DNA from: Burkholderiaceae bacterium
GTDB taxonomy: Bacteria; Pseudomonadota; Gammaproteobacteria; Burkholderiales; Burkholderiaceae_E
Length of the DNA stretch: 64,000 nt
Reading direction: 5' to 3'
Assembly (NCBI GenBank): GCA_023954015.1
Contig: JAMLIS010000007.1
Span: 99,384 to 163,383 of the forward strand
In this document: piece after piece, positions 53,488 to 62,841 of the stretch
How the letters are laid out: every line of letters starts with the position of its first letter
Numbering within the stretch: position 1 is the stretch's first letter
Notes under the pieces: generated by a model
What the model was told of the DNA's origin: nothing
Databases searched by the model: none
What the model saw: the letters and a program-made list of their open reading frames with translations, nothing else
Position numbers and translations under genes: made by a program

Positions 53488-55155
53488 TCACAGTGCCCGT
53501 CCGGACTCTTCCCAGACGCGCAACAAACCACGATCTTGAGCGATTACCTTGTATGCGTTATAGCTGGAGCCTCGCCCAAGAGCAGGACCGGAATGCATGT
53601 TCGACGAGCACATGTAGAGGTTCTTGACCGGAGTCCGGAAACCGGAAAGCTCGGGGAACGGCCTGAACCTTCCGAGCTGAGAAGGCAGCATCGACCCTTC
53701 CGTCCATCCGCCCTCGATCATGTCAGGTTTGCCAGCCTCCACATCGTACGGCGTATAAATCCGAGTTCCAATCACGTTATCTCGCGTCATGTTCGGAGCG
53801 TATTTGCGCCATTGGTCGAGCAAGTGGTCGGTGAACTCCACCTTGAGCCGACCCCAGTCGGTTGCCGAAAACAAGCGTACTGGTGCCGCGAACTCTTCAA
53901 CGAGAATATTGTGTTTGCCTTCCGGTGCGCGAGTCCGATCCCAGATACTATCTGGCGCCGTCAAAATATATGGCTGCTGCGGAAAACCGAGCAGAAACAT
54001 CTCGTGCTGATAGCGGGTTGCCAGGTACTCGGGATCCTTCGGACCAAAGTATATTCGAGGCTGCGTGTTGACGCCCGGATTCGTCTTGTTGGCGGCGTAG
54101 TCGGGTAATTCGTGTACTGCCACATTGCCCCACAGAATCTGTCCACGATCGTAGTGGATGTTTTTGATCCGATGTAGCAGCTTGTCACTCAGCGGATGAT
54201 TGCGCAGCAGACGAAGCCAGGTCTGTGGCACGCCCAGAGCAGAAACCACCAGCGGTGCACTAATGACGCCGCCGCGGGCTAGTTTCACGCCTGTCGCGTT
54301 GCCGTTTTCAACGAGGATCTCATCTACCTCGTGGCCTGTGAAATACTGAACGCCGAGTTTCTTGCCTGCCTTCACCAAGGAATCGGTAATCATCTGAGTA
54401 CCGCCCTTGGCAATAACTGCTGCCTCGAAGGAAAGCACCGTCGGCAGGACCCATACTAGATTTTGTAGCCCGAACGGATCATCTGCAAACAACCCGGTTG
54501 ATGTCGGTACCGCCCGAATAAATAGCGTGCGCATTTCCGGACTCTCGAAGAAGTCGTAAGCGCACTGACGCACGGACATGAACTGATGAACGGGTTCAAG
54601 GCCGCTGTCCGCGATCTCGCAAAGAGATTCCAACGGATCCTTAGTGCCCCAGGGCTGCGGCGGATTGAAGTGGTACTCATTGGCAGCCTTTCGCCAATAC
54701 TTCCGGTATGCCTCCAGTAGACGCAAGTAGGTATCGGCATCTCGTTGGGAAAAGGCCTTGATCTGGTCGTAGGTTTTTTGGACGTTGTCAGGAGCTTCCT
54801 CGGTCTTGTTCGTATTCGGATCACCGCCCGTCGGACGATGAGCACCGTAGCCCAGCAGGCTGGAACCATCGTCAAATACGATTCCCTCGTGCTGATCGAG
54901 CGCCAGGTATTCCAGCCCTTCGTCGCGCAGATTGAAATCCGTATAGGCCGGATGGCGGAAGAAGGTGGTGAAGTGAGCGTGTGGGTTCTGACGGTAGCCT
55001 GGTAACGGACCTTCCTCACTTACCGCCCCACCACCCAGATGCGTGTGGCCTTCCAATACCGCTACACGTAAGCCCGCCTTTGCCAGATAACAAGAAATGA
55101 TGGTTCCGTGGTGGCCACCACCGATGACTATTGCGTCATATGATGCGTCTGCCAT
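53488..55155 (-). CDS. phytoene-dehydrogenase-like FAD oxidoreductase
   Basis: The 555-residue protein has a Rossmann FAD motif at the N-terminus (YDAIVIGGGHHGTIISCYLA, then KAGLRVAVLEGHTHLGGGA) and the C-terminal NLYMCSSNMHSGPALGRGSS block that closes the FAD site in CrtI/phytoene desaturase and amine-oxidase-like enzymes. The middle has the VISAPLVVSALGVPQTWLRL stretch typical of the group. No signal peptide is seen. It is not a carotenoid enzyme by context: the neighbours are ETF genes 14 bases away and a Liv importer. It is a candidate for the dehydrogenase that feeds this ETF. Substrate unknown. Confidence 0.82.
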   Translation of the reverse strand: MADASYDAIVIGGGHHGTIISCYLAKAGLRVAVLEGHTHLGGGAVSEEGPLPGYRQNPHAHFTTFFRHPAYTDFNLRDEGLEYLALDQHEGIVFDDGSSLLGYGAHRPTGGDPNTNKTEEAPDNVQKTYDQIKAFSQRDADTYLRLLEAYRKYWRKAANEYHFNPPQPWGTKDPLESLCEIADSGLEPVHQFMSVRQCAYDFFESPEMRTLFIRAVPTSTGLFADDPFGLQNLVWVLPTVLSFEAAVIAKGGTQMITDSLVKAGKKLGVQYFTGHEVDEILVENGNATGVKLARGGVISAPLVVSALGVPQTWLRLLRNHPLSDKLLHRIKNIHYDRGQILWGNVAVHELPDYAANKTNPGVNTQPRIYFGPKDPEYLATRYQHEMFLLGFPQQPYILTAPDSIWDRTRAPEGKHNILVEEFAAPVRLFSATDWGRLKVEFTDHLLDQWRKYAPNMTRDNVIGTRIYTPYDVEAGKPDMIEGGWTEGSMLPSQLGRFRPFPELSGFRTPVKNLYMCSSNMHSGPALGRGSSYNAYKVIAQDRGLLRVWEESGRAL

Positions 55156-55325
55156 TATCAATCTCCCGTTTCAATCGGTCTTGGTTCATTAATCTGTCCG
55201 TCCGCTCAATTATCTTCACGAGCGTGCGAATTACGATTCGTGCGACTTGCGATGGATACGCGATTCGGACCTCCTTCAACGGCACCGATTTTTCCATCGG
55301 TATATACTTTTGATCGAGCGGTCAC

Positions 55326-56375
55326 TCATCGTTGTTCTACAGATGAGTGCGCGCCCGGCGGATGAGACGGGTTCCGGCGGCGCAGGCGATCGAGGCCTCC
55401 TGCTATACCGGAAGGCATGGCAAGAATGACCAGGATCAGAAGCGCTCCATACATCACGCCCGGCGCGGACTTCGATACGCCGTCGAGCAGGTTCGGGACA
55501 AACAGGATGAAGAGAGCTCCGTAGATGGGGCCGGAAAGGCGCGCCGTTCCGCCGAGCACGACACCGATGAGCAGAGCAATTGACAGTTGCAGCGTGTAGC
55601 TATCGGGCGAGACGAATTGAGTGAGCAGCGCAGCCATCGCACCGGCGGCACCCACGTACATCGAACTTATGCCGAAGATGACGGCCCGATGCAGCGTGGT
55701 GTTGACTCCCATCGTCCGCGCGGCGATCGGCTGGTCGCGAATCGCCTGTAGTGCGCGCCCGATGCGGCTTTCTACGAGATTGCGTGCCAGCACGAACAGC
55801 GCGACCGTGATCACGACGGTGAGCGCGAAGTACCACTGGTCTGTAGTGAGCGGAATCCCGGCGGGCGCTCCGGGCCGATCTACAACCAATCCCTGTGCGC
55901 CACCGGTCCAGGCTTGAACGCTCTTGTGCTTGAGCAACTGCGGAAGGGCCACGCTCAAGGCGAATGTGGCCAGCGCCAGGTAATGACCGGCTAGACGTGA
56001 TGCCGGAAATCCGAACAGGAAGCCCACTATCAAGCAGACAAGCGCTGCTGCAGCGATCGCTGGCACGATGGGAAACTGCGCGTAGCCGATCAGCATTGCA
56101 CCCACGTAGGCGCCCAAAGCATAGAACGCGCTGTGTCCGAGCGAGAGTTGCCCGTTGTAGCCGACAAGCAGGTTCAAGCCGAGGATGGCCACCGCATAGA
56201 TCAGGAGCTGCGTGGCTTGGAACAGCAGATAACCCGGCGCTAACAGGCAAAACACGCCAACTGCCGTGACAAGGGCAGCCGATATCCCATGACGGACGAC
56301 CATTCGCGACGGATGCGGCGACGTGCTCCCACGCGGATCGGCGTCGAGCGCGGGTTCGATCATTTTCGTGCTCAT
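55326..56375 (-). CDS. branched-chain amino-acid-type ABC transporter permease LivM
   Basis: Inner-membrane permease of 349 residues with about ten hydrophobic segments. The signature YNGQLSLGHSAFYALGAYVG is followed by ASRLAGHYLALATFALSVAL and IRDQPIAARTMGVNTTLHRA, as in LivM. Its ATG overlaps the livH stop by 4 bases. The stop lies in a small inverted repeat (ACTCATC 55324-55330, GATGAGT 55342-55348), possibly a weak terminator. The 170-base gap to the flavoprotein gene is AT-rich and may hold a promoter, but I see no clear boxes. Confidence 0.9.
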   Translation of the reverse strand: MSTKMIEPALDADPRGSTSPHPSRMVVRHGISAALVTAVGVFCLLAPGYLLFQATQLLIYAVAILGLNLLVGYNGQLSLGHSAFYALGAYVGAMLIGYAQFPIVPAIAAAALVCLIVGFLFGFPASRLAGHYLALATFALSVALPQLLKHKSVQAWTGGAQGLVVDRPGAPAGIPLTTDQWYFALTVVITVALFVLARNLVESRIGRALQAIRDQPIAARTMGVNTTLHRAVIFGISSMYVGAAGAMAALLTQFVSPDSYTLQLSIALLIGVVLGGTARLSGPIYGALFILFVPNLLDGVSKSAPGVMYGALLILVILAMPSGIAGGLDRLRRRNPSHPPGAHSSVEQR

Positions 56376-57247
56376 ACGCGCGCGACCACTTGTTTTCCGA
56401 ACAAGCCGCGAGGTCGCATCAGCAGCACAGCAATGATGACGATCAGCGCGACTGTCAGTCGCAGGTCGGTACCTACCAGGTAGGAGCCGGCGAGCGTTTC
56501 GATGAGGCCAAGCAGAAGGCCTCCGACAACTGCACCCCAGGGGTTGTCGATGCCACCCATCAGAGCACCCGCAAAGGCGTAGATGATGATGCCGCTCATC
56601 ATGCTGGGCTCGAGGTACACCAAGGGCGCGGACATCATCCCCGCCACGGCGCCGATGGCAGCCGCCAGGGCCCAGCCCAGACAGAGCATGGCTCCTACGT
56701 TGATGCCTACCAGACGGCTGCTGATCGGATTTTGGGCGGCCGCCCGCATCTTTAGCCCCAGCGCCGTGAAGCGGAAAAACAGAAACACGAGCAGCAGCAT
56801 CGGCCCGATGACGGCCAGCATGCCCAGCTGATGCGGCGAGGCGTGAGGAACAGAGCCCCAGGCGGGATTAGTGAAAGGACTCGGAACAGCTTTCGTCTCA
56901 TGACCGAACAACAGCCCGGCGAGGCTATTCAGCAGGATCATCAAGCCGATAAATACAATGATCAGTGCCAGCATTGACTGGCCCTCGGTACGGCGGATCA
57001 GCACCCGCTCGATCACGCCACCGATCAGCATCGACACAACAACCGTTATTCCGAAGGCAACCCAGTAGGCGGCGCCGACCTCCAGCAAGGCCCACCCGAG
57101 GTAGGTCGAGAACAGCGCCATCTCGCCCTGGGCAAAGTTGATGTGGTCGGTGGTCGTGTAGATCATCACCAGCGCCAGCGCCACGCTCGCATAGATCGCG
57201 CCGTTGGCGAGGCCCGAGGCGGTCAGGTCAAGAAAGCCCGCGAACAT
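56372..57247 (-). CDS. branched-chain amino-acid-type ABC transporter permease LivH
   Basis: The second permease, 291 residues with about eight membrane segments. The start LTASGLANGAIYASVALALV and TDHINFAQGEMALFSTYLGW are LivH signatures, as are LALIIVFIGLMILLNSLAGL and GALMGGIDNPWGAVVGGLLL. ATG at 57247 lies 2 bases after the livF stop. LivH-type systems import branched-chain amino acids, but in catabolic clusters they also take up aromatic and other carboxylates. Confidence 0.9.
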   Translation of the reverse strand: MFAGFLDLTASGLANGAIYASVALALVMIYTTTDHINFAQGEMALFSTYLGWALLEVGAAYWVAFGITVVVSMLIGGVIERVLIRRTEGQSMLALIIVFIGLMILLNSLAGLLFGHETKAVPSPFTNPAWGSVPHASPHQLGMLAVIGPMLLLVFLFFRFTALGLKMRAAAQNPISSRLVGINVGAMLCLGWALAAAIGAVAGMMSAPLVYLEPSMMSGIIIYAFAGALMGGIDNPWGAVVGGLLLGLIETLAGSYLVGTDLRLTVALIVIIAVLLMRPRGLFGKQVVARV

Positions 57248-57249
57248 GC

Positions 57250-57966
57250 TCAATACCCAAGATAGGCCCGGCGCACACTCTCATCCTTGCGGATGTCGTC
57301 CGGCGAACCACTCAGAACAACATGGCCTGACTCCAGGACATACGCGTGATCCGCGCATGAAAGCGCCAGATCGGCGTTCTGCTCGACAAGAAGAATTCCC
57401 ACGCCCTCGTTCTCGTTGATCGACTTCAACACGTCGAAGATCTCCGTCACGACCATGGGCGCCACACCGAACGACGGCTCGTCGAGCAGAAGCAGTCGCG
57501 GGCGCAGCATCAGGGCTCGCGACACAGCTAGCATCTGCTGCTCTCCGCCGCTGAGCAGACCGGCCGGTTGCGTGCGCCGCTCCCGAAGGCGGGGGAAATA
57601 GCCATACATTCTTTCGCAGTCGGCCCGAATCTCGTCCTTGCCCCGCCGCGTCGTTGCACCCAGACGAAGGTTTTCCTCTACGGTGAGCTGAGTGAACGTT
57701 CCGCGGCCGTCTGGAACATGAGCCACACCGAGACGCGCAATGCCTTCCGTAGACAGCGCGTCGATGCGGCGACCCTCCAACGAGATTCGTCCCGTTGTGC
57801 GCACCATCAGGTTGCAGATGGCTCGCAGCGTCGTCGTCTTGCCGGCGCCATTCGCGCCGAGCAGCGCGGTAATACCGCCTTCGCGCACAGCTAAATCCAT
57901 GCCGTACAGGACTGGACGGTCGCGATACGACGCGGAGAGCCCATCGAGTTGCAGAAGATGGCTCAT
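57250..57966 (-). CDS. ABC transporter ATP-binding protein LivF
   Basis: Cytoplasmic ATPase of 238 residues. Walker A is GANGAGKTTTLRAICNL, the signature is LLSGGEQQMLAVSRAL, Walker B is LLLLDEPSFGVAPMVV, and the switch region contains ILLVEQNADLAL. Size and the GVAHVPDGRGTFTQLTVEEN block fit LivF. It overlaps livG by 4 bases and precedes livH by 2, so all Liv genes are tightly coupled. Confidence 0.92.
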   Translation of the reverse strand: MSHLLQLDGLSASYRDRPVLYGMDLAVREGGITALLGANGAGKTTTLRAICNLMVRTTGRISLEGRRIDALSTEGIARLGVAHVPDGRGTFTQLTVEENLRLGATTRRGKDEIRADCERMYGYFPRLRERRTQPAGLLSGGEQQMLAVSRALMLRPRLLLLDEPSFGVAPMVVTEIFDVLKSINENEGVGILLVEQNADLALSCADHAYVLESGHVVLSGSPDDIRKDESVRRAYLGY

Positions 57967-58796
57967 GCGGAACCTCCGAGATACGCGCGTATCACTTCGG
58001 GGTGCGATTGCACATAGGCCGCGCTACCTTCGGCGATCTTGCGACCGAAGCTCAGCACCACGACATGGTCTGAGACTCCCATGACCAGTCCCATGTGATG
58101 CTCGACCAGTAAAATCGTCAAACTGAGAGAGTTGCGCAGCTCGAGGATGAGGCTTCGAAGAGCCTGCACTTCTTCGTGCGTAAGACTTGCCGCGGGCTCA
58201 TCGAGCAGAAGCAGCTTTGGTTGGGACGCGAGGGCCCGCCCCAATTCGACTCGCTTCTGCGTGCCGAAGGGCAAGTCCCTCACAGGCACGTTGGCCACCT
58301 CGTCAAGCCCCAATCGTTCAAGCAAACCGCGGCACTCCCGCCGCAGCGCCACTTCTCCCCTCTTGGCGCTTGAAAGACCGAGCATGGATGCTATGTATCC
58401 ACCTTGGCGTGTGACGTAACCTCCCGCTAGGACGTTCTGCTCTACGGTCATGCTGCCGAACAAGGCGAGATTCTGGAATGTCCGGCCGATACCGACCCAT
58501 GCCATTCGATGTGCGGGAAGCCGAAGAACCGACCGCCCGCCGAAACGAATCTCGCCCGCTTGGGGTTCGTAAAGCCGGCTCAGGCAATTGAACAGAGTCG
58601 TTTTGCCGGCACCGTTGGGACCAATGAGCCCGCAGATGTTGCCGGGGTCAACGTCGAACGACACCTCGTCCAGCGCCACGATGCCGCCGAAGCGAACCGA
58701 TAGCCTAGACACCTCAAGGAGGCCGGGCCCTTCCATTGGAGCGCCGCTATCGGACCTTGATCCAACGTTGTCGTCGATAAGAATCATCATCGACAT
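57963..58796 (-). CDS. ABC transporter ATP-binding protein LivG
   Basis: The second ATPase, 277 residues. Walker A is GPNGAGKTTLFNCLSRLY, then GIGRTFQNLALFGSMTVEQN (LivG-type), signature region PFGTQKRVELGRALAS, Walker B LLLLDEPAASLTHEEV, and ILLVEHHMGLVMGVSDHVVV. The signature reads FGTQKR instead of LSGGQ, as in most LivG proteins. The first 20 residues form a short unusual extension before the usual start. It lies 23 bases downstream of the binding-protein gene. Confidence 0.92.
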   Translation of the reverse strand: MSMMILIDDNVGSRSDSGAPMEGPGLLEVSRLSVRFGGIVALDEVSFDVDPGNICGLIGPNGAGKTTLFNCLSRLYEPQAGEIRFGGRSVLRLPAHRMAWVGIGRTFQNLALFGSMTVEQNVLAGGYVTRQGGYIASMLGLSSAKRGEVALRRECRGLLERLGLDEVANVPVRDLPFGTQKRVELGRALASQPKLLLLDEPAASLTHEEVQALRSLILELRNSLSLTILLVEHHMGLVMGVSDHVVVLSFGRKIAEGSAAYVQSHPEVIRAYLGGSA

Positions 58797-58819
58797 CCTG
58801 CTTGGCGGCCGGATTTCGA

Positions 58820-60019
58820 TCAGCGTGACAGGATGTCGCCGAAGAGTTTCCAGTTCGTCCCGTCGAACCGCATCATCTGCATCTGCTCCACGGTGTGATA
58901 ATCAGTCGGCGACGTGTTGATCTTCACGCCAGGAAGCAGCAGAGGCATCTGCAGGTCCTTGATGCTCAAGGCTTGCCGCATGATGTTTTCGCGGGACAGG
59001 TCGTCACCCGCCGCCTTCAGCACATGCTCCAACATCTGAGCCTGCGTCGTGGCGAGCACCATCATGTAGTCCTTGGTGTTGCCTTCTGGGTAGTACTTCT
59101 TCATGAAGGCCATCCACTCGACCATCGCGGGATCGTTGGCCCACTGCGGATCAGAGGGGTCCTTCAAGTACTGCGCCGACACGATACCCACCGATTTATC
59201 GAGGCCGGCTGGTTGCAAGGTCAAGCCGACGGAGCTCGCCGTATTGACCACGATATGTAACGGCTTCCAGTTCAGCTCGTGGACCTTCCGGATTGCCTGC
59301 GTCGCGAACTTCGGATGCGCAGTATTGAACAGTAGATTGGCGCCCTTGGCCTTCAACGCGATAATCTGCGCGTCCACCGACGCGTCGGTCAGTTCGTAGG
59401 ATGCCTCGGCCACGATCAGATCCTTGGCCTTCTCTCCCAGGCCGTCTTTCAGGGCAGCAAGATAGGTCGAGCCCACGTCGTCGTTGGCATACAGCACACC
59501 GATCTTCGCGTCCGGATGCGTCTTCAGGATGTACTGGGCGTAGAGATACGCCTCGGTCTCACCGGTTGGCATGCTGCCCAGAGTCCAAGGCTGGTTCTTC
59601 GGGTCGGCAAAGCCGGTAGCTGTAGTGCCGATGAACAATTGCGGCACTCCTCGCTGGTTCAAGTACTTCGCAATCGCGCGATTGGGTGTCGTACCAAGCG
59701 AAGCGAAGATGAATGCGACGCCGTCGCGTTCGACCATCTTGCGCGTCTGCTCGAGGGTCTTCGGCGGCGAATATGAGTCATCGAGACTGATTAGTTCCAG
59801 CTTTCGCCCATTGATTCCGCCCCGGTCGTTGAGCATCTTGAAATAAGCTTGGTGCGTGTGTCCCGATCCTGCATAAGCCGAGGCGGGCCCGCTGTACGGC
59901 ATGGTTTCGCCAAACTTGATTTCCGTAGTCGTCACTCCGGGCGTTTCCGCGTACGCCACAGTGCTCGTTGTGATTGCCATGGCGGCCACCAGACGGCCGA
60001 CGAGTTTCGCAATGTGCAT
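58820..60019 (-). CDS. LivK-type periplasmic substrate-binding protein
   Basis: The 399-residue protein has a cleavable signal peptide (LVGRLVAAMAITTSTVAYAE) and a type I periplasmic binding fold: ETPGVTTTEIKFGETMPYSG, LISLDDSYSPPKTLEQTRKM, FIFASLGTTPNRAIAKYLNQ and IGVLYANDDVGSTYLAALKD. It determines the importer's specificity, which cannot be read from sequence. It precedes livG in the block and so completes a five-component importer. Bacterial Liv binding proteins in such clusters often bind organic acids. Confidence 0.91.
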   Translation of the reverse strand: MHIAKLVGRLVAAMAITTSTVAYAETPGVTTTEIKFGETMPYSGPASAYAGSGHTHQAYFKMLNDRGGINGRKLELISLDDSYSPPKTLEQTRKMVERDGVAFIFASLGTTPNRAIAKYLNQRGVPQLFIGTTATGFADPKNQPWTLGSMPTGETEAYLYAQYILKTHPDAKIGVLYANDDVGSTYLAALKDGLGEKAKDLIVAEASYELTDASVDAQIIALKAKGANLLFNTAHPKFATQAIRKVHELNWKPLHIVVNTASSVGLTLQPAGLDKSVGIVSAQYLKDPSDPQWANDPAMVEWMAFMKKYYPEGNTKDYMMVLATTQAQMLEHVLKAAGDDLSRENIMRQALSIKDLQMPLLLPGVKINTSPTDYHTVEQMQMMRFDGTNWKLFGDILSR

Positions 60020-60077
60020 GTCCTGTCTCCTGTAAATGAACGGTGTACGCTGGTTATATGGACCGCTGCCGCCCCAG

Positions 60078-61538
60078 CTAGACAGTCGAGCGGATTACCG
60101 CCTTGAGATTCATGTGATCCATCAAGCCCTCCCGACCCATCTCGCTGCCCAGTCCGCTTTGCTTGATGCCGGCAAACGGAAGTTCTGGAGGACTAAGAGC
60201 GAACGTGTTGATGCTGACGTTTCCGGCTTCAAGGCCATGCTCGATTACATGGGCCGAGCGAAGAGACCTCGTGAAGGCGTAGGAAGCAAGGCCGTACTCC
60301 AGCGCATTGGCTCGACACAAGGCATCGTCCAGTTGCCGGAATCGCGTGACGAGGGCGAGCGGTCCGAATGGCTCCTGCGTCATCGCCGCAGCTTCATCCG
60401 GTACGTCGGCAAGCACTGTCGGCATCCAGAAAAAGCCGTCGCCCGGATGCCGTGGTGCAGCGCCACCGCAGACCACGCGCGCGCCGCGGGCAACAGCATC
60501 GCTGCAAAACCCCTCCATTGCTTCGACGCGACGTCCGTTGGCCAATGGGCCCATTTGAACGGCCGGGTCCAGGCCATTGCCGACCCGCAGCTCCGAAGCC
60601 TGCCGCGCCATCCGATCAACGAACCGGTCGTAAATAGCCTCGTGCACGTAAAACCGAGTCGGACAGATGCATAGCTGGCCCGCATTGCGAAACTTGGCCG
60701 CAAGACTCAACTCGACCACGCGATCGACGTCTACGTCGTCCATCACGATGACCGGGGCGTGTCCGCCGAGCTCCAATGTGATCCGCTTGAGCGCCGATCC
60801 GGCCTGTGCCGCGAGCTGCCGGCCGACAGGCACCGATCCGGTGAACGAGACTTTCCTGATCACGGGCGAGGCGATCAGGCGTGACGAGATCTCGGAAGGC
60901 ACGCCGTACAGCACGTTCAGCACGCCCGCTGGCAAGCCGACCTCGAGGCACAGGGCAGCAATGGCCACCATGATTCCGGGCGTTTCCTCGGCCGGCTTGA
61001 TGACCACCGAACAACCGGCCGCCAGCGCGGTTGCGACCTTGCGCGCCGCCAGTACAGCTGGGAAGTTCCAGGGTGAGAACGCTGCAACAGGACCGATCGG
61101 CGTCAACCGCACAAGTTGATCAGCGTCCTCGCTGCGCGCCGGGACGATGCGGCCATAGACGCGCCGGGCTTCCTCACCCATCCATTCGAAGGTGTCGGCA
61201 GTGCTGCGGATCTCCTGCACCGCTTCGATGGTTCGCTTGCCCTGCTCAAGCGTAAGAATATGGGCAAGCCGCTCCTCGTTGTCACGCACGCGGCGGGCAA
61301 TCGATTGCAGGATTGCCGCCCGTTCGATCGCTGGCACGCGCCGCCAGATCGCAAAGCCTTGCGCAGCCGCAGCTGCCGCCTCATCGATGTCCTCCGCGGT
61401 GGCCAAGGGCAGTTCGCCCAACACGGCACCGGTGGCTGGATTCACCACGGCCTGGTGCGTCCGTGCACCACCGCGAACCCACTGGTGGCCGATCAACGAG
61501 CCGAGCACCGGATAGAAGCTGTTGTCGAGAGAAGTCAT
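60078..61538 (-). CDS. NAD(P)-dependent aldehyde dehydrogenase (succinate-semialdehyde dehydrogenase-like)
   Basis: The 486 residues contain the cofactor and active-site blocks of the ALDH family. These are LTPIGPVAAFSPWNFPAVLA, KVATALAAGCSVVIKPAEET, SFTGSVPVGRQLAAQAGSAL, catalytic Glu in LELGGHAPVIV, and catalytic Cys in NAGQLCICPTRFYV. EPFGPLALVTRF and PFAGIKQSGLGSEMGREGL close the protein. The pattern is nearest to succinate-semialdehyde dehydrogenases, but related enzymes act on glutarate, malonate and other semialdehydes. It lies between the binding-protein and CoA-transferase genes. Confidence 0.9.
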   Translation of the reverse strand: MTSLDNSFYPVLGSLIGHQWVRGGARTHQAVVNPATGAVLGELPLATAEDIDEAAAAAAQGFAIWRRVPAIERAAILQSIARRVRDNEERLAHILTLEQGKRTIEAVQEIRSTADTFEWMGEEARRVYGRIVPARSEDADQLVRLTPIGPVAAFSPWNFPAVLAARKVATALAAGCSVVIKPAEETPGIMVAIAALCLEVGLPAGVLNVLYGVPSEISSRLIASPVIRKVSFTGSVPVGRQLAAQAGSALKRITLELGGHAPVIVMDDVDVDRVVELSLAAKFRNAGQLCICPTRFYVHEAIYDRFVDRMARQASELRVGNGLDPAVQMGPLANGRRVEAMEGFCSDAVARGARVVCGGAAPRHPGDGFFWMPTVLADVPDEAAAMTQEPFGPLALVTRFRQLDDALCRANALEYGLASYAFTRSLRSAHVIEHGLEAGNVSINTFALSPPELPFAGIKQSGLGSEMGREGLMDHMNLKAVIRSTV

Positions 61539-61612
61539 GGCAGCTCGTGCATTGACGCCCGCCGTGGCGCGTCAAGGTGACAGTTGGCAAGGACGTTCGT
61601 GTACATAAAAAG

Positions 61613-62824
61613 TTATGTCGCTGGCGTCACAGGAGAGCGAAAAGCGCCATCTGCCTGAATCTCGCTCAGGCGCTCGTCGTCGTAACCCAGTACGGTTCGC
61701 AGCACTTCCTCGGTGTGCTGTCCGAGGTGAGGCAGCACGTTTCTCGCCTCCGCATGGCTTTCCGAGAGCTTGTACGGAGGATTCGCAACCTTGAACGGCT
61801 CGGCATCCGTTCCGATGACGGCCATCGAATGGCGGTACTCCACTTGAGGGTCGGACATCGCCTCGCTGACAGAGCGATAGCGTGAACAGGGGACTCCCGC
61901 TTGCATCAGCGTTCGCTCGCACTCGAGCGCGGTTCGCTTCAACGTCCAGTTCTCGACAATGCGTAGCAGCTCGTGCCAATTGGCTTCCTTCTCGGCAACG
62001 GAGGCGAAGCGCGGGTCCGCCTTGCCTTCGGGAAAGCCGATCGCATCGAAGAGCGCGGTGAGGTTGCGCGGCGTGATGGCGGCAACCATCACCCAACCGT
62101 CGCTCGCCCGAACCGGCTGGTAGACCTGACGCTGCCGATCGGCCGGAAATTGCGCGTTCTGCATTTCATAGATCAGCATCCCGAGCACCGAGTCCATCAG
62201 CGACACGTCGATCGATTGCCCGCGTCCCGTGCGGTGTCGTTGCAACAGTGCTGTTTGTATCGCGCTCGCAGCGTGGATCGCACCCATGACGTCGGCGATG
62301 AAAATCCCGCTATTCGCCGGTCGGTCGACGTCGCCTTGATAGCGCGCATGTGCGTCTTCGTAGCCGGACGCCGCTTGAATGATCGGTGCGTATGCCGGTG
62401 CCTGCGAGGTCGGACCGCTCTGGCCGAATCCGGAAATCGAGCAGTAGATGAGACGCGGATTGACGCGTGCCAGCTTCTCGTAGTCGAGCCCCAGACGTTT
62501 CATTACACCCGGCCGGAAGTTCTCCGCGACGACATCGGCCCGGCTCGCGAGATCGAAGGCAGCCTGGCGGCCCGGCGCCGTGCGCAGGTCCAGCACGGTG
62601 CTGCGCTTGCCGCAGTTCATCGATGCGAAGTACGTGCTGATGCCTGCCCGGAACGGCGGACGATGCCGGACCATGTCGCCGTCCGGAGGCTCGATCTTGA
62701 TTACGTCGGCCCCTAGATCAGCAAGCACGCGCGTGCACATGGGGCCCGCCATCACCATCGTGAAGTCGACGACGAGAACACCAGCCAGTGCGTCGTGCTG
62801 CGCCGGCGAGGGGGTGGTTTGCAT
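61613..62824 (-). CDS. class III CoA-transferase (CaiB/BaiF family)
   Basis: The 403-residue protein has the family start LAGVLVVDFTMVMAGPMCTR, VLADLGADVIKIEPPDGDMV and SMNCGKRSTVLDLRTAPGRQ, then VAENFRPGVMKRLGLDYEKL and ISGFGQSGPTSQAPAYAPII. The catalytic Asp region is NSGIFIADVMGAIHAASAIQ. Such enzymes move CoA between carboxylic acids, activating a substrate without ATP. It lies 17 bases after the acyl-CoA dehydrogenase gene, suggesting that it forms that enzyme's acyl-CoA substrate. ATG at 62824 is chosen over an upstream start inside that gene. Confidence 0.92.
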   Translation of the reverse strand: MQTTPSPAQHDALAGVLVVDFTMVMAGPMCTRVLADLGADVIKIEPPDGDMVRHRPPFRAGISTYFASMNCGKRSTVLDLRTAPGRQAAFDLASRADVVAENFRPGVMKRLGLDYEKLARVNPRLIYCSISGFGQSGPTSQAPAYAPIIQAASGYEDAHARYQGDVDRPANSGIFIADVMGAIHAASAIQTALLQRHRTGRGQSIDVSLMDSVLGMLIYEMQNAQFPADRQRQVYQPVRASDGWVMVAAITPRNLTALFDAIGFPEGKADPRFASVAEKEANWHELLRIVENWTLKRTALECERTLMQAGVPCSRYRSVSEAMSDPQVEYRHSMAVIGTDAEPFKVANPPYKLSESHAEARNVLPHLGQHTEEVLRTVLGYDDERLSEIQADGAFRSPVTPAT

Positions 62825-62841
62825 GAAGCTTCCCGTGGTAA

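Noticed and set aside
55156..55325. Promoter or operator in the AT-rich gap between livM and the flavoprotein gene
   Set aside because: Short inverted words occur (CGAAT-tacg-ATTCG) but no convincing -35/-10 pair could be placed.
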